From positions 2,480,001-2,544,000 of the forward strand of contig NZ_BIFQ01000002.1 of NCBI RefSeq assembly GCF_003967515.1: DNA of 64,000 nt, in the 5' to 3' direction. A program made the position numbers and the translations under genes. A model generated the notes under the pieces. It did not search any database. It saw only the letters and a program-made list of their open reading frames with translations, and was not told the DNA's origin. Shown piece by piece: positions 24,561 to 33,759 of the stretch. Position 1 is the stretch's first letter. The number at the start of each line of letters is the position of its first letter. This stretch comes from Dictyobacter aurantiacus. GTDB lineage: Bacteria; Chloroflexota; Ktedonobacteria; Ktedonobacterales; Ktedonobacteraceae.

Positions 24561-25856
24561 TTACCGGGCCTGCTCCAACGCTGCTTCCCCTTCCCACCTC
24601 CGCAGGACCATGGAGGCATTAGCACCTCCAATACCGCGCGCGTTGATCAGGCTATAATCGAAGGTATCGATCGAACGAGGTGTGCCCCTCACATAATCAA
24701 GGTCACACTCCGGGGCTGGCTGTTCAAGATGGGGAGTCGAGGGGATTACCCGCTGGCGCATTGCGAGCAGAGCAATCGCCATATCGACGGCGAACGCCGC
24801 TCCAAAGAGGTTCCCAAAGGCCGCCTTAGGAACCGAGACAGGGACCTGCATCGCTTTCTCTCCCAGCGCCAGATGAATGGCACGTGTCTCCGAGACATCT
24901 TCCTCGGGGACTGCTGAACCAGCCGCGAAGAGGCAATCCAGTTCCTCAGCCTGCGCACCAGCTTTTCGCAGAGCTTCTGTCATTGCTGCGGCATAGCGGA
25001 CTCCATCCGGGGCAGGCTTCACGAAATCGTATCCATCATTGGTTGAGGCCCAGCCCGCGATCTCTGCGAGAATAGGGGCACCACGCTTCTGCGCATCTTG
25101 CGCACGCTCGAGTACGAAAAAAGCGGCACCCTCACCGGCAATCAGCCCGTCGTGTTCGCGATCAAACGGTCGATACGCCGCCGTTGATCGGCCTCGGGTT
25201 TGCTGAGACATCAACCCGGATGTTTCATAACAGAGCGCGGCATACGCGGAAAACGGCGCCTCAGTTCCTCCCGCGAGCATGATATCAGCGCGACCACGCT
25301 GGAGACACTCAGCAGCGTGGATGAGGGCCAGGGCTCCGCTCGCCCGATCACTAAGGAATGTGCGCCCAATTCCTTTGATGCCGAAATGAATAGAGAGATT
25401 CCCCTGAACGGCGGCCGGGAACCAGGCGACGGCCATGTGCGGATTGACGTCGCGCGGCCCTGAACGCCACAGGTGGCGCAGCTCGCGCTCGGCGAATCCC
25501 CATCCCCCCAGGTTATTGCCCACCGTGATGCCGACACGATGGCTTTTCTCCTCCTGACCATTCCACCTGGTTTTTTTCTCCTCGTCGAGCAATCCGGCAT
25601 GCTGGAGCGCCAGTTGGGCACTCAGCAGCCCAAAGGTCGAGAAGCGATCGAGCTTACGTGTGAGACGGGGTTTAAGATAGGCATCAGACCGGAAATCCTG
25701 GAGTTGTCCCCCCACGTGACATTGAAGGTGTGACGTATCAAAGCTTGTCAATTCCTTTAATCCGCTCTCTCCCAGCATCAGCTTATCCCACAGAATGTCA
25801 GAGCCAATCCCATACGGAGAAATGACCCCCATGCCAGTAATCACTATTTTTTCCAT
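24561..25856 (-). CDS. Ketosynthase-beta (chain-length-factor-like) subunit
   Basis: A 431-residue thiolase-fold ketosynthase homologue that lacks the catalytic triad. The Cys position aligns with Ala172 (SDRASGALAL). The first His is replaced in FAAGSAVPEED (Ala312) and the second in PKAAFGNLFGAA (Asn349). It should therefore pair with the active KS-alpha and set chain length. Most actinobacterial chain-length factors carry Gln at the Cys site, so Ala is unusual. The start at 25856 overlaps the KS-alpha stop by 13 bp, ensuring paired synthesis. An upstream ATG at 25877 is possible. It is clearly diverged from its partner. Confidence 0.88.
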   Translation of the reverse strand: MEKIVITGMGVISPYGIGSDILWDKLMLGESGLKELTSFDTSHLQCHVGGQLQDFRSDAYLKPRLTRKLDRFSTFGLLSAQLALQHAGLLDEEKKTRWNGQEEKSHRVGITVGNNLGGWGFAERELRHLWRSGPRDVNPHMAVAWFPAAVQGNLSIHFGIKGIGRTFLSDRASGALALIHAAECLQRGRADIMLAGGTEAPFSAYAALCYETSGLMSQQTRGRSTAAYRPFDREHDGLIAGEGAAFFVLERAQDAQKRGAPILAEIAGWASTNDGYDFVKPAPDGVRYAAAMTEALRKAGAQAEELDCLFAAGSAVPEEDVSETRAIHLALGEKAMQVPVSVPKAAFGNLFGAAFAVDMAIALLAMRQRVIPSTPHLEQPAPECDLDYVRGTPRSIDTFDYSLINARGIGGANASMVLRRWEGEAALEQAR

Positions 25857-27133
25857 CGTGCATCCTCTGTTGGGCAAGTTTCGATAATCATGGCCCCGTG
25901 GAGGCCAGAAAAGCCGCTTGCTGTGGTCAGCATGCGGGTCATGGCCTGAGACCGTGAGTGGTCTGGGACGTAATCCAGATCGCAGCGCGGGTCGGGATTG
26001 GTCAGGTTTATGGTAGGATGGATCCGTTGCTCATGCATACTCAACGCACAGGCCACAACTTCAACCGCGCTGGCGGCCGCTAACGCATGACCTACCATCG
26101 ATTTCGTTGAGTTCACAGGGATAGCGGTTGCGTGCGAACCAAGCGAGGTTTTCAGTGCCAGCGTCTCAAAATAATCATTTTGCGGGGTCGAGGTCCCATG
26201 AGCGTTGACAAAGTCGATCGCGGTTGGTGGTAGATGGGCCTGGCGTAAGGCTCCATTGATGGCGCGCGCTAGATCGCGTCCTTCTGGAGACATATCGGTC
26301 ATGTGCACTGCATGTTCGACGACATCACATCCCGTGATCTCTGCATATATCGGTGCCTGGCGATTTAGTGCATGCTCAAGCTCCTCAAGAATAACGATGC
26401 CACACCCCTCGGAGAGAACAAAACCATCTCGATCAACGCTGAACGGCCGAGACGCCGTGGCAGGCTCCTGGTGGCGCGAAAGGCAGTTAATGATATCGAA
26501 GGCTGCGATGGTAATCGGGGAGATGGGTGCTTCAGAAGCCCCGGCAACCATGACATCGTGATCTCCGTAAGCAATGCTCTCGTATGCATAGGCAATCGCG
26601 TCCAGTCCACCGATACACCCCGTTGATAGCGTGGTACACTCTCCTTGAAAACCGTAGCGGGCACCGACAGCGAGCGCAGCCGAGTTTCCCATTGCGGCGG
26701 AGTAGAGAAAAGGCGAAACGCCATCCGGCGCATAGCTATCATCCTCGTTGTTTGTCGCCTTCGTAAATTCTTCGTCGAGGGTCTGTGTTCCGCAGATAGC
26801 GGTTGCCAGCGTCACCCCAACACGCGTTCGATCCCATGAGCACTGATCGAGGCGAGCATCCAGAAATGCCTGGTGCGCCCCGGCCAGGGCGAACTGGATA
26901 AACCGATCCGCGGTCTGATAGGCGGAAGGCACATGGTGACGCTCGGGATCAAAGTCCGATACTTCGCAGACCACTTGCGCCCCAAACTGATGATGCCCGA
27001 AAAGTGGAGAGCAGGTAGCCTGTCCAAGCGACACCGCCCCAGAAACCCCGTCGAGCAGATTCTGCCAGAAAACATCTTTTCCAATACCAACCGGAGAAAC
27101 AACTCCCAGTCCAGCAATAACGACACGGCGCAT
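25844..27133 (-). CDS. Ketosynthase-alpha of a type II PKS
   Basis: A 429-residue beta-ketoacyl synthase with the intact active site: Cys173 (LSTGCIGGLDA), His312 (NAHGTSTPQND), Lys344 and His349 (STKSMVGHALAA). It catalyses decarboxylative condensation of malonyl-ACP units. STGC with GG after it, the length and the pairing with a Cys-less homologue point to a type II PKS and not to FabF. It overlaps the methyltransferase stop by 1 bp (TAATG) and KS-beta by 13 bp. The neighbouring cyclase and ABM genes imply an aromatic or polyene-like product. Confidence 0.9.
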   Translation of the reverse strand: MRRVVIAGLGVVSPVGIGKDVFWQNLLDGVSGAVSLGQATCSPLFGHHQFGAQVVCEVSDFDPERHHVPSAYQTADRFIQFALAGAHQAFLDARLDQCSWDRTRVGVTLATAICGTQTLDEEFTKATNNEDDSYAPDGVSPFLYSAAMGNSAALAVGARYGFQGECTTLSTGCIGGLDAIAYAYESIAYGDHDVMVAGASEAPISPITIAAFDIINCLSRHQEPATASRPFSVDRDGFVLSEGCGIVILEELEHALNRQAPIYAEITGCDVVEHAVHMTDMSPEGRDLARAINGALRQAHLPPTAIDFVNAHGTSTPQNDYFETLALKTSLGSHATAIPVNSTKSMVGHALAAASAVEVVACALSMHEQRIHPTINLTNPDPRCDLDYVPDHSRSQAMTRMLTTASGFSGLHGAMIIETCPTEDARWKK

Positions 27134-28173
27134 TACAGGTTCTCCCCTTTCCTGGCTACCACTACTGGGAACGGTCCAGCGACATGGAAGCTCCGCGCGT
27201 CTTGCAGCCCTGCATCAGCCAACCAGCTTGTGACCTCTGCTACCGTTCGGATGCGGCCCTGTTGCGTATTGACAAGCATAGAAAGATCCAGCGTAATAGC
27301 TGGCGGTGGGCTGGCGTGATCCGGCGCATAGAATACATCCGCAATCAACAACGTTCCCCCTGGACGCAAACTCTCTACCAGTTTCGCGATCAGCGCTTTT
27401 GAGCGTTCATCACTGATGAAACGACAGACATGACCGCAGAGAATGAGATCATACGAATGTGATGGATACGCGAACTCTTCCATATCCCGTGCAATCCAGG
27501 TATAGCGATCTGCAAGTCCTTGCTCGGCAATATGCTTCCGTCCCTGCTTGATAACCTCTGGAAAGTCGAGGGCGGTTATCTGAGCCGATGGATACTGAAA
27601 CGCAAATCCCGCACTCCAGGGCGCGCTTCCCGCTCCGACATCGAGGATACTTAGATTTGCATCGGACGATCTGGCGAGTGGGAGTTCGGAAGCCGTCCGG
27701 CGCGCGATTGGAAAAACCAGCGGAAAAAGATCAACGACGCGTGGAGCAAAAAAGGCTTCTGCAGTCCTGGCATAACCGAGATCGCGATAGGGGACAGATG
27801 AGCGCATGGTCTGGTCGAGCTCAAACCACGCTGGCACATAATCAACCATAGCCAGGGTATCCCCTCCCAGGTAAGAATCTTTTCCTTCTACGAGAAATGC
27901 ATCAGCTATGGGAGTTAGATGATAGGTGTCGCCGTCTCCTTTGACAAGTCCGAGCGCTTCCAGGCCCCTTAAGAGCCGTTCCATTGACTCGCGTCGCGTC
28001 TGTGTACGGCTTGCGAGTTCAGCAGGGGAAAGTGCTTTTTCGGCGAGATGGGTAAAGAGGTGAAGGCGAACTGATGCAACGAGCATCGCGGTACGCGCAA
28101 AGGCGTAATTCATATCAAGGATTGCCTGGGGAAGGAGCTTTTGCTCATTCGAATTAGGCCTAGAAGAGGTCAT
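27133..28173 (-). CDS. O-methyltransferase (AdoMet_MTF_2 / dimerisation domain type)
   Basis: A 346-residue methyltransferase with an N-terminal winged-helix dimerisation domain (about 15-95; LASRTQTRRESMERLLRGL in part, TQTRRESMERLL). The SAM domain follows: motif I LDVGAGSAPWS, TALDFPEVI, the RDMEEFAYPSHSYDLIL region (as SYDLILCGHV) and LRPGGTLLIADVF. The group includes TcmN/ActB-type polyketide and hydroxyneurosporene O-methyltransferases. It is the first gene of the PKS operon and is joined to KS-alpha by TAATG. It probably methylates a phenolic hydroxyl of the product. Confidence 0.88.
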   Translation of the reverse strand: MTSSRPNSNEQKLLPQAILDMNYAFARTAMLVASVRLHLFTHLAEKALSPAELASRTQTRRESMERLLRGLEALGLVKGDGDTYHLTPIADAFLVEGKDSYLGGDTLAMVDYVPAWFELDQTMRSSVPYRDLGYARTAEAFFAPRVVDLFPLVFPIARRTASELPLARSSDANLSILDVGAGSAPWSAGFAFQYPSAQITALDFPEVIKQGRKHIAEQGLADRYTWIARDMEEFAYPSHSYDLILCGHVCRFISDERSKALIAKLVESLRPGGTLLIADVFYAPDHASPPPAITLDLSMLVNTQQGRIRTVAEVTSWLADAGLQDARSFHVAGPFPVVVARKGENL

Positions 28174-28633
28174 CTACGCTTCCTCCTCTGGCCTGTAGTA
28201 GTGATATATCCCATAATGTCCTCCGGGACGCAGAAAAAAGAAATAATGCAAGTTGCACTAGAAAAAAATAAATATTAGCAGTAAGTTTACTCCCTTGCAT
28301 ATGCAGTACAGGGAGAAACGGTTAATCAGTGGATAAACTTCTTGTTTAATGCAAAGATGAATAACACCTTCTTTCTAGGGCTCTGCTCCTCCGTGTCTGA
28401 GCAGCTGATTTACATCATTGTTTTACAAAGTAACAGGTTTTTAAGATACATGTCAAGTTTCTGAGGCGGATATACCATTTTTGGAAGGGGGAGAGAATTG
28501 ATCTGAACGAGGGAATACAAAAAGAGTTACCCAAAAATAGATTTAGGTGATTCACATCTGTAACACAACTACATTGTGAATATGTGTTACAAATAGGTAA
28601 CACATATAATCATTAGTACTTATGGACAAGTAA
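28174..28633. other. AT-rich divergent promoter region of the PKS operon and MFS gene
   Basis: About 460 bp with no gene, clearly richer in A+T than its neighbours. It must hold the promoter of the PKS operon (minus strand). A short palindrome, TGCAA-G-TTGCA, lies at 28247-28257, 75 bp upstream of the O-methyltransferase start. The MFS promoter and its repeats are listed separately. Confidence 0.5.
28560..28610 (+). promoter_or_regulatory. MFS promoter with GTAACACA operator repeats
   Basis: The inverted repeat TGTGTTAC-AAATAG-GTAACACA (28583-28604) abuts a consensus -10 TATAAT (28605-28610). A third half-site, GTAACACA, lies at 28560-28567. The palindrome falls between -35 and -10, so a bound protein would repress the exporter gene until an inducer, possibly the pathway product, is present. 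No TetR or MarR gene is adjacent to supply the factor. Confidence 0.6.
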
Positions 28634-30181
28634 TTGATTGACTGCAATCTTTATATTAGCTATTCTCATCTTAAAGATTTCGCGAGATTCGCGGTGAAGA
28701 TGATAGCTGAGGGAACACAATCATTGAGTAGACAGATGAAAAAAAGGAAAGCTGCGGCACGTTCTAGAACGCGACGAATTGCGCAACTGCGACACCAAAG
28801 CTCAAGCGTACCATCCCATGTGAAACAATTGCCGGAGAAGATTGGGACAAGGACGAGACCGATGGGTACGACCAACCAGGTGTTCCAGAACCGATCCCCG
28901 TTGACGGTGAGAGGCTCGATGGACAGGCTACCAGTACGCGACACCCTCTCCCATCGTTCTCAACCGGCGACGCAAAAGATGTCTCGCGTCGCCGGGCACT
29001 TCGTCGCAATTTGCCTGGCCCCGATCGCTATCTGCATCAACTTTACAAATTACGGTCCACTAATCCCACTGCTGCAGCATATTCTGCACGTCACCAGCGG
29101 TCAGATCGGGCTCTTCTCCGCCGTCCTTTTTTTGTGTCTGGCCCTGGCTAATATCCCAGGTGGTATCCTTTCCGATATTTTCGGGGCACGCCGAACCATG
29201 CTTGGCTCTCTATTCCTGGTCAGCTTAAGCGCGTTCCTCTGCCCACTCATCCCCACCTTTTCCTGGATGATTGTGTGCCGTGCGCTTACCGGCCTGGGAG
29301 CAGGGATCGCGCTGGTCGCGGGATCCCATGCTACCGCTCAGTTGGGACGATACGAAGCGCTCGCGCAAGGCCTCAATGGAGGAGCTGCCCAATTGGGAGC
29401 GGGCCTGGGTCTCGTTGCGACCCCTTCGTTGTTAGCTCTCATCGGCTGGCAAAGTACCTTCGTTGCTAGTGGCCTGCTCGGCCTGCTTGCTATATTTGCC
29501 TGGCTTTTTGTTCCCAAAGTAATCGACGAGCGTGGCAGAGATTCCCATCAGCAAGCTGACTTGGCGGCTGGAGTGCGATCACGTGTGATCTGGACGCTTG
29601 GACTCTCCAATATGGGGACCTTCGGGCTTGGCAACGCCGTAACCGCCTGGCTAGCGGTTTATTTCGCAGTCAGCTATGGATTGTCGCTCCCGCTAGCTGC
29701 CGGACTAGGCTCACTGGCTCTCTTCGCTGGTGCCCTCTTCCGGCCACTGGGTGGCATAATTCTGGCGCGCTCTCAGCGAGCAATTTTTCTCATACGAGGG
29801 GGAACGCTGATGGCGTTTCTCGGACTGATCATTCTGGCGTTGCCAATTGGCACGCTCCCCATTGCATGCGGTGGGTTGCTGATGTTCTCTCTAGGGACCA
29901 CATTGCCGTACGCTGCCATTTTTAGTACGGCCGCTCACCATGGAAAGCAACAGGCGTTTGGGTCTGGCGTTGCGCAAGGCCTGATCGCGGTTCTGGCATC
30001 ACCCGTCGCGATTGTGGGGCCGCCAATCATTGGCTTGATCAAAGAGCAAACCGGTATGTTTACCTATGCCTTTGGTTTTATCGTTCTAGTATTTTCAGTG
30101 CTACCCGTTATTGCCTCGTGGTACCTTTCTCATGCACTTGCCCTGGAAGAACGCAAAGGAGCGTCTATACAGAGGTGCTAG
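28634..30181 (+). CDS. MFS transporter, probable product exporter
   Basis: A frame of 515 codons with a 12-span major facilitator domain from about residue 118 (VAICLAPIAICINFTNYGPLIP, in part APIAICINFTNYGPL). The MFS signature loop is GGILSDIFGARR. The 115 residues before the first span are basic and unlike the family, so the true start is unsure: GTTN at Met 28862 has AAGGA 8 bp upstream and is the best candidate. It is divergent from the PKS operon and has its own operator-bearing promoter. Export of the polyketide is the simplest role; nitrate/cyanate-type MFS is an alternative. Confidence 0.82.
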   Translation: MIDCNLYISYSHLKDFARFAVKMIAEGTQSLSRQMKKRKAAARSRTRRIAQLRHQSSSVPSHVKQLPEKIGTRTRPMGTTNQVFQNRSPLTVRGSMDRLPVRDTLSHRSQPATQKMSRVAGHFVAICLAPIAICINFTNYGPLIPLLQHILHVTSGQIGLFSAVLFLCLALANIPGGILSDIFGARRTMLGSLFLVSLSAFLCPLIPTFSWMIVCRALTGLGAGIALVAGSHATAQLGRYEALAQGLNGGAAQLGAGLGLVATPSLLALIGWQSTFVASGLLGLLAIFAWLFVPKVIDERGRDSHQQADLAAGVRSRVIWTLGLSNMGTFGLGNAVTAWLAVYFAVSYGLSLPLAAGLGSLALFAGALFRPLGGIILARSQRAIFLIRGGTLMAFLGLIILALPIGTLPIACGGLLMFSLGTTLPYAAIFSTAAHHGKQQAFGSGVAQGLIAVLASPVAIVGPPIIGLIKEQTGMFTYAFGFIVLVFSVLPVIASWYLSHALALEERKGASIQRC

Positions 30182-30292
30182 CAACTCGATGCTTTCCATG
30201 TTAAACTGATGGAAAGCATAATATTATTATATTGACGTATATCAATGTAATGTCGTTATCGAACAAAACCCCTGGTAAGGAGAATATTTCTT

Positions 30293-31465
30293 GTGAGTAG
30301 AGACGCATCAGGCTTGCGCACGGGACAACATCCTTCGCGAAGCCAGGCCAATATCGGTCCTGCATCAGTGATCAATCAGGAGCCTCAAAAAGACACGAGT
30401 CTTTTGCGGTGGTGGTATCGGTTTACAGCCCCCGCTCCCGTTTCCGCAGATGCTACGTTGCAACAGCGAGATCTGTCGCGCCGTGGAAGGCTAACCAGCT
30501 TCGTTCTCTTGATGATCATACTCCTGGTTCTTGCTGCCGAGCCGGCCGCCATATTTGGTCCCAACAAGGCATTGATCTTTATTTTACTGATTCCCGTTTT
30601 CATCGACATCGTCGCTCTTGTTTTTAACAAGCTAGGGAAGCTCATGGTCGCCGGTATTCTCGTCGTTATCGGCATTGAGGTTGGTCTCATTCTCTCGATT
30701 CTTGGACCTGCCCTTGGTTCGGGTGGACTAACGACCTATGTCCTCCCCCAATTCGATCTGTTTGTTCAAGCGGAATTTGTGTCTGTTACCTTGCTGGATC
30801 CACGGTCGGTCTTCGTGGTGACCTTCTTTAATATAGCGTTTACCGTTCTCTCTATTTTATATCTGCCCCACACAGCCGAGTTTGCTGCCGTGCTGGCCGC
30901 GAACCCTTACGACATCTTCCTGCGCCCTATAACCCTGGCAATAATAGTTGCGGGGGTCCTTTTCGTGGCGATCAGCAGTTTGAATCAGACGCTCAAGCGC
31001 GCGGACCGCGCAGAAGTGGTTGCGGAGTTAGAGCGCCGCGAAGTTGAGCGCCAACAACAGGATATCTCCCTCAAGCAGCAGTTAGAGCAGGGAACCCAAG
31101 CTATTTTGCAGACGCATGTAGAGGTTGCCAATGGCAACTTCACCGCGCGCGCTCCGTTGACACAGGACAACGTACTTTGGAGGATCAGCCTATCCCTTAA
31201 CAACTTGATTGCCCGCCTTCAAAGCTCAAGCCAGGCAGAAGCGGAACTCGAACGAGCCAAAGCCCATACGGCGCAACTGGTGGATGCTATTCGAAAGGCC
31301 AGGGCTGGCAGGCCGGTACAACTTCATCGCACGGGCACACACCTCGACGCGATTATTGTGGAATTGCAGACAGGCATGAGGCAACCCATAGACAACACTC
31401 CCGCTTCAACTCAGGGGACACACATGGGTCAATCAAGGGACAGAAGGGAACAACCTAAATTATAA
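30293..31465 (+). CDS. Multi-pass membrane protein with HAMP-like cytoplasmic coil
   Basis: A 390-residue protein starting at GTG 30293, 10 bp after AAGGAGA. About six hydrophobic segments lie between residues 68 and 230 (LTSFVLLMIILLVLAAEPAAIF, in part FVLLMIILLVLAAEP). A charged coiled coil (RAEVVAELERREVERQQQD in part, EVERQQQDISLKQQLEQG) follows. Then come two helices resembling HAMP (HVEVANGNFTARAPLTQDNVLWRIS, in part VANGNFTARAP; SLNNLIARLQSS). No kinase, cyclase or methyl-accepting output domain follows. It could be a sensor remnant or scaffold. It is monocistronic with a strong terminator. Confidence 0.75.
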   Translation: MSRDASGLRTGQHPSRSQANIGPASVINQEPQKDTSLLRWWYRFTAPAPVSADATLQQRDLSRRGRLTSFVLLMIILLVLAAEPAAIFGPNKALIFILLIPVFIDIVALVFNKLGKLMVAGILVVIGIEVGLILSILGPALGSGGLTTYVLPQFDLFVQAEFVSVTLLDPRSVFVVTFFNIAFTVLSILYLPHTAEFAAVLAANPYDIFLRPITLAIIVAGVLFVAISSLNQTLKRADRAEVVAELERREVERQQQDISLKQQLEQGTQAILQTHVEVANGNFTARAPLTQDNVLWRISLSLNNLIARLQSSSQAEAELERAKAHTAQLVDAIRKARAGRPVQLHRTGTHLDAIIVELQTGMRQPIDNTPASTQGTHMGQSRDRREQPKL

Positions 31466-31510
31466 TTCTCTGAAAGAGGGTGCGCCCAGGCGCGCCCTCT
31501 TTCAGAGAAT
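31465..31510. terminator. Bidirectional terminator hairpin
   Basis: A 46-bp hairpin with 21-bp arms (ATTCTCTGAAAGAGGG outer part; one G-U pair) and a 3-5 nt loop. It begins at the last base of the upstream stop codon and lies between convergent genes ending at 31465 (+) and 31552 (-). Confidence 0.75.
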
Positions 31511-31551
31511 GCTATACGGTAGAGGGAAGATCTTCAGGTCATTTTGTCGTT

Positions 31552-32004
31552 TTAGCGAAAGCGATCCCACCACCGCTCCCGCCATCTGACGTTGTCGAGA
31601 ATTGCGCCGTCAAGGTTCGCTTGCGTAACGTCCGCCGCCCGCATATCGGCACCGGTGAGATCGGCGGCTCGAAGGTTTGCTGAGCTGAGATTAGCACCCT
31701 TCAAATCGGCATCGGTGAGGTCGGCTGCTGATAAGTCTGCCCCACGGAGATCGGCCGCCTGGACATTGGCAGAACGCAGTGATGCAAGATTGAGGTTGGC
31801 GCCCTGCAAATTAGCATCCTGGAGGGTCGCGGACCCAAGATTGGCAAAGCGCAGGTTTACCCTGCTGAAATTAATACCTCTAAGATCGATTTTGCGAAGG
31901 TCCACCTGACTCAGATCAGGTTCGACGTTTGGGTGTTGCTGCCTCCACAGGTTCCATTGAGTGGTGCCCTGCTTGAGAATGTAAAGATGGTCTTGTCTTG
32001 CCAT
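31552..32004 (-). CDS. Pentapeptide-repeat protein
   Basis: About 150 residues from the ATG at 32004, chosen because AAAGGAG lies 8 bp upstream; a longer frame starting at 32175 has no site. After a 30-residue N-terminal helix (HLYILKQGTTQWNLWRQQHP in part, TTQWNLWRQQ), roughly 20 A(D/N)LxX repeats follow (DLRGINFSRVNL, ADLRGADLSAADL, ANLSSANLRAADL). These form a right-handed quadrilateral beta-helix. The end is basic/Trp-rich (RWRERWWDRFR). Some such proteins protect gyrase; most have no known role. The WxxWR N-terminal cap is common in stand-alone members. Confidence 0.88.
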   Translation of the reverse strand: MARQDHLYILKQGTTQWNLWRQQHPNVEPDLSQVDLRKIDLRGINFSRVNLRFANLGSATLQDANLQGANLNLASLRSANVQAADLRGADLSAADLTDADLKGANLSSANLRAADLTGADMRAADVTQANLDGAILDNVRWRERWWDRFR

Positions 32005-32832
32005 CTTCTTTGCTCCTTTACCTCTATACACAAAAAAGGAAAATAACGGAAAAAAGAGAGCATTAAGAAAGAGTGTGTCAAAATGGTTCAACTCTTCCTC
32101 AAAAAGCAACAATGGATGCAGCACACTGATGAGCTCACATGCTAGCAGACGTGGCTGCAGTTCTCTCGTATGCACAACGGATGACTCTACACCACAAAGG
32201 GCAAGCTCATCGCGCGATCATGTGAAAGAGAGAATACGTGAAGCAAAGAAGCAATGCATAAATAAGATATCATTGTTGAGGATGTGAACCATTGTGCCCG
32301 CCAGGATCTTTCCTTTATCCTCCGTGAATATGGTAAAAAAGATCAGCTTTGTTTGTCAAGAAATACCCTATGGTAGCCATATATAGCTACATATAATGTA
32401 TGTCCAAAAATATGGCATGACCTCCCTGATGATACATATATGGGAATCTATGCTTTCTGGTCTCTTTTTCGTGAACCAGTGAAAATATCGGCGAAAGAAA
32501 TAGTTTCTAGATCAAGAGAAGGATTGTGTTTGTCATGATGATAGAAGATGTTATACATTAAAGCAAGTAAAGAGAGAAAGAAATCTATCCAGGCTCTGGG
32601 AACCTTGCCCCACGCCAGTACCCTTTTTTGTGGTTCTGTACTATCCAGTATGATGCAGGGCAGTGACACGTATTTTGAGTCTGTCTTCCTTTTTCCTTTT
32701 GTAAATGTGGGGAAGAATCAGACCTCAAGGGCAGAAATCTTCTGCCGCAAAGAGTATAAGAGTCACCAACTCGATGTCCTCAAACTAACCTATTATTTTT
32801 GTTGATATTTGGGAGAAGGAGAACATGTATTT
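32005..32832. other. Gene-free stretch, 0.83 kb
   Basis: No convincing gene. Short frames here lack ribosome sites and family-like sequence. Base composition is AT-rich, with several TATATATG-like runs at about 32385-32440 and a lone half of the ATGATACAT motif at 32428-32437, not followed by a second half. The 3' end holds the GGGAGAAGGAG ribosome site of the next gene. Confidence 0.5.
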
Positions 32833-33759
32833 ATGACGACTATTCGTCCGTTTCACTTTAGCGTTGTCGCCGAACGTGCCGCATCTCGGCGCGAATGGCT
32901 TGCCAAAGCTCAGCGTGCTCAGGATCTGGGATACACGACGTTTCTGGTGCCTGATCATTTGAATTATGAGATCGATCCTGCCGTGAGCCTGATGGCTGTG
33001 GCGGATGCGACCTCCTTGCGGATTGGGAGCCACGTTTTCTGCAACGATTTCCGCCACCCCTTGTTGTTGGCACGCCAGGCTGCGAACCTCGACCTCTTTT
33101 CAGAAGGGCGCTTCCAACTCGGGCTTGGATGCGGATATTTCGCGAAGGAATATCAACAGGCGGGTATCCCCTTCGATCCAGTTGGTATCCGCATTTCGCG
33201 CTTTGAAGAGGCGATCCGGCTGATCAAGGCGTATTTCCACCAGGAAGAGGTCACGTTCACTGGCAACTATTACCGCGTCGATGGCACAAAGGCCGCGATC
33301 AAAGCGGTCCAAACCCCACACCCTCCCATCTACATTGGTGGAGGAGGTAAACGCATGCTTTCCATCGCGGCACGCGAGGCCGACATCATTGGCCTTGTGG
33401 CCCGCAATACTCCAGAAGGCCTGGACTGGGCCTCCGGCTTGCCAGATGCCAATCGCGAAAAGCTGAAATGGGTACGGCAAGCTGCAGGGGAGCGCTTCGA
33501 TCTGATTGAGTTCAGCACCACCATCTTTATCGCCGCTGTAACCGACCATCCGGAACCAGTCGCGCAGCAGATTGGGAACCGCATTGGTTTGACCGGTGGG
33601 CAGGCACTCGACTGTATGCAAATACTTATCGGAACCACTGACCAGATCTCCGATGAATTGCAAAAGAGACGTGAGCTGTTTGGCATCAATTGTATCGAGA
33701 TTGTGGAAGCGCACATGGAAACGCTCGCCCCGGTTGTTTCCCGCCTGGCCGGAAAATAA
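32833..33759 (+). CDS. LLM-class (F420-dependent type) oxidoreductase
   Basis: A bacterial-luciferase-like TIM-barrel protein of about 308 residues. It has RPFHFSVVAERAASRREWLAKAQRAQDLGYTTFLVPDH at the N-terminus (in part AQDLGYTTFLVPDH), FSEGRFQLGLGCGYF and PPIYIGGGGKRMLSIAAREADIIGL (in part IYIGGGGKRML). The TIGR03621-like pattern suggests an F420-dependent subgroup. The start MTTIRPF at 32833 follows GGAGAAGGAG. It would use reduced F420 or FMN for oxidation of an unknown substrate. It is monocistronic. Confidence 0.85.
   Translation: MTTIRPFHFSVVAERAASRREWLAKAQRAQDLGYTTFLVPDHLNYEIDPAVSLMAVADATSLRIGSHVFCNDFRHPLLLARQAANLDLFSEGRFQLGLGCGYFAKEYQQAGIPFDPVGIRISRFEEAIRLIKAYFHQEEVTFTGNYYRVDGTKAAIKAVQTPHPPIYIGGGGKRMLSIAAREADIIGLVARNTPEGLDWASGLPDANREKLKWVRQAAGERFDLIEFSTTIFIAAVTDHPEPVAQQIGNRIGLTGGQALDCMQILIGTTDQISDELQKRRELFGINCIEIVEAHMETLAPVVSRLAGK

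Noticed and set aside
32428..32437. Another ATGATACAT half-site, suggesting a sixth TetR operator
   Set aside because: The second half is missing and there is no promoter-gene arrangement beside it.
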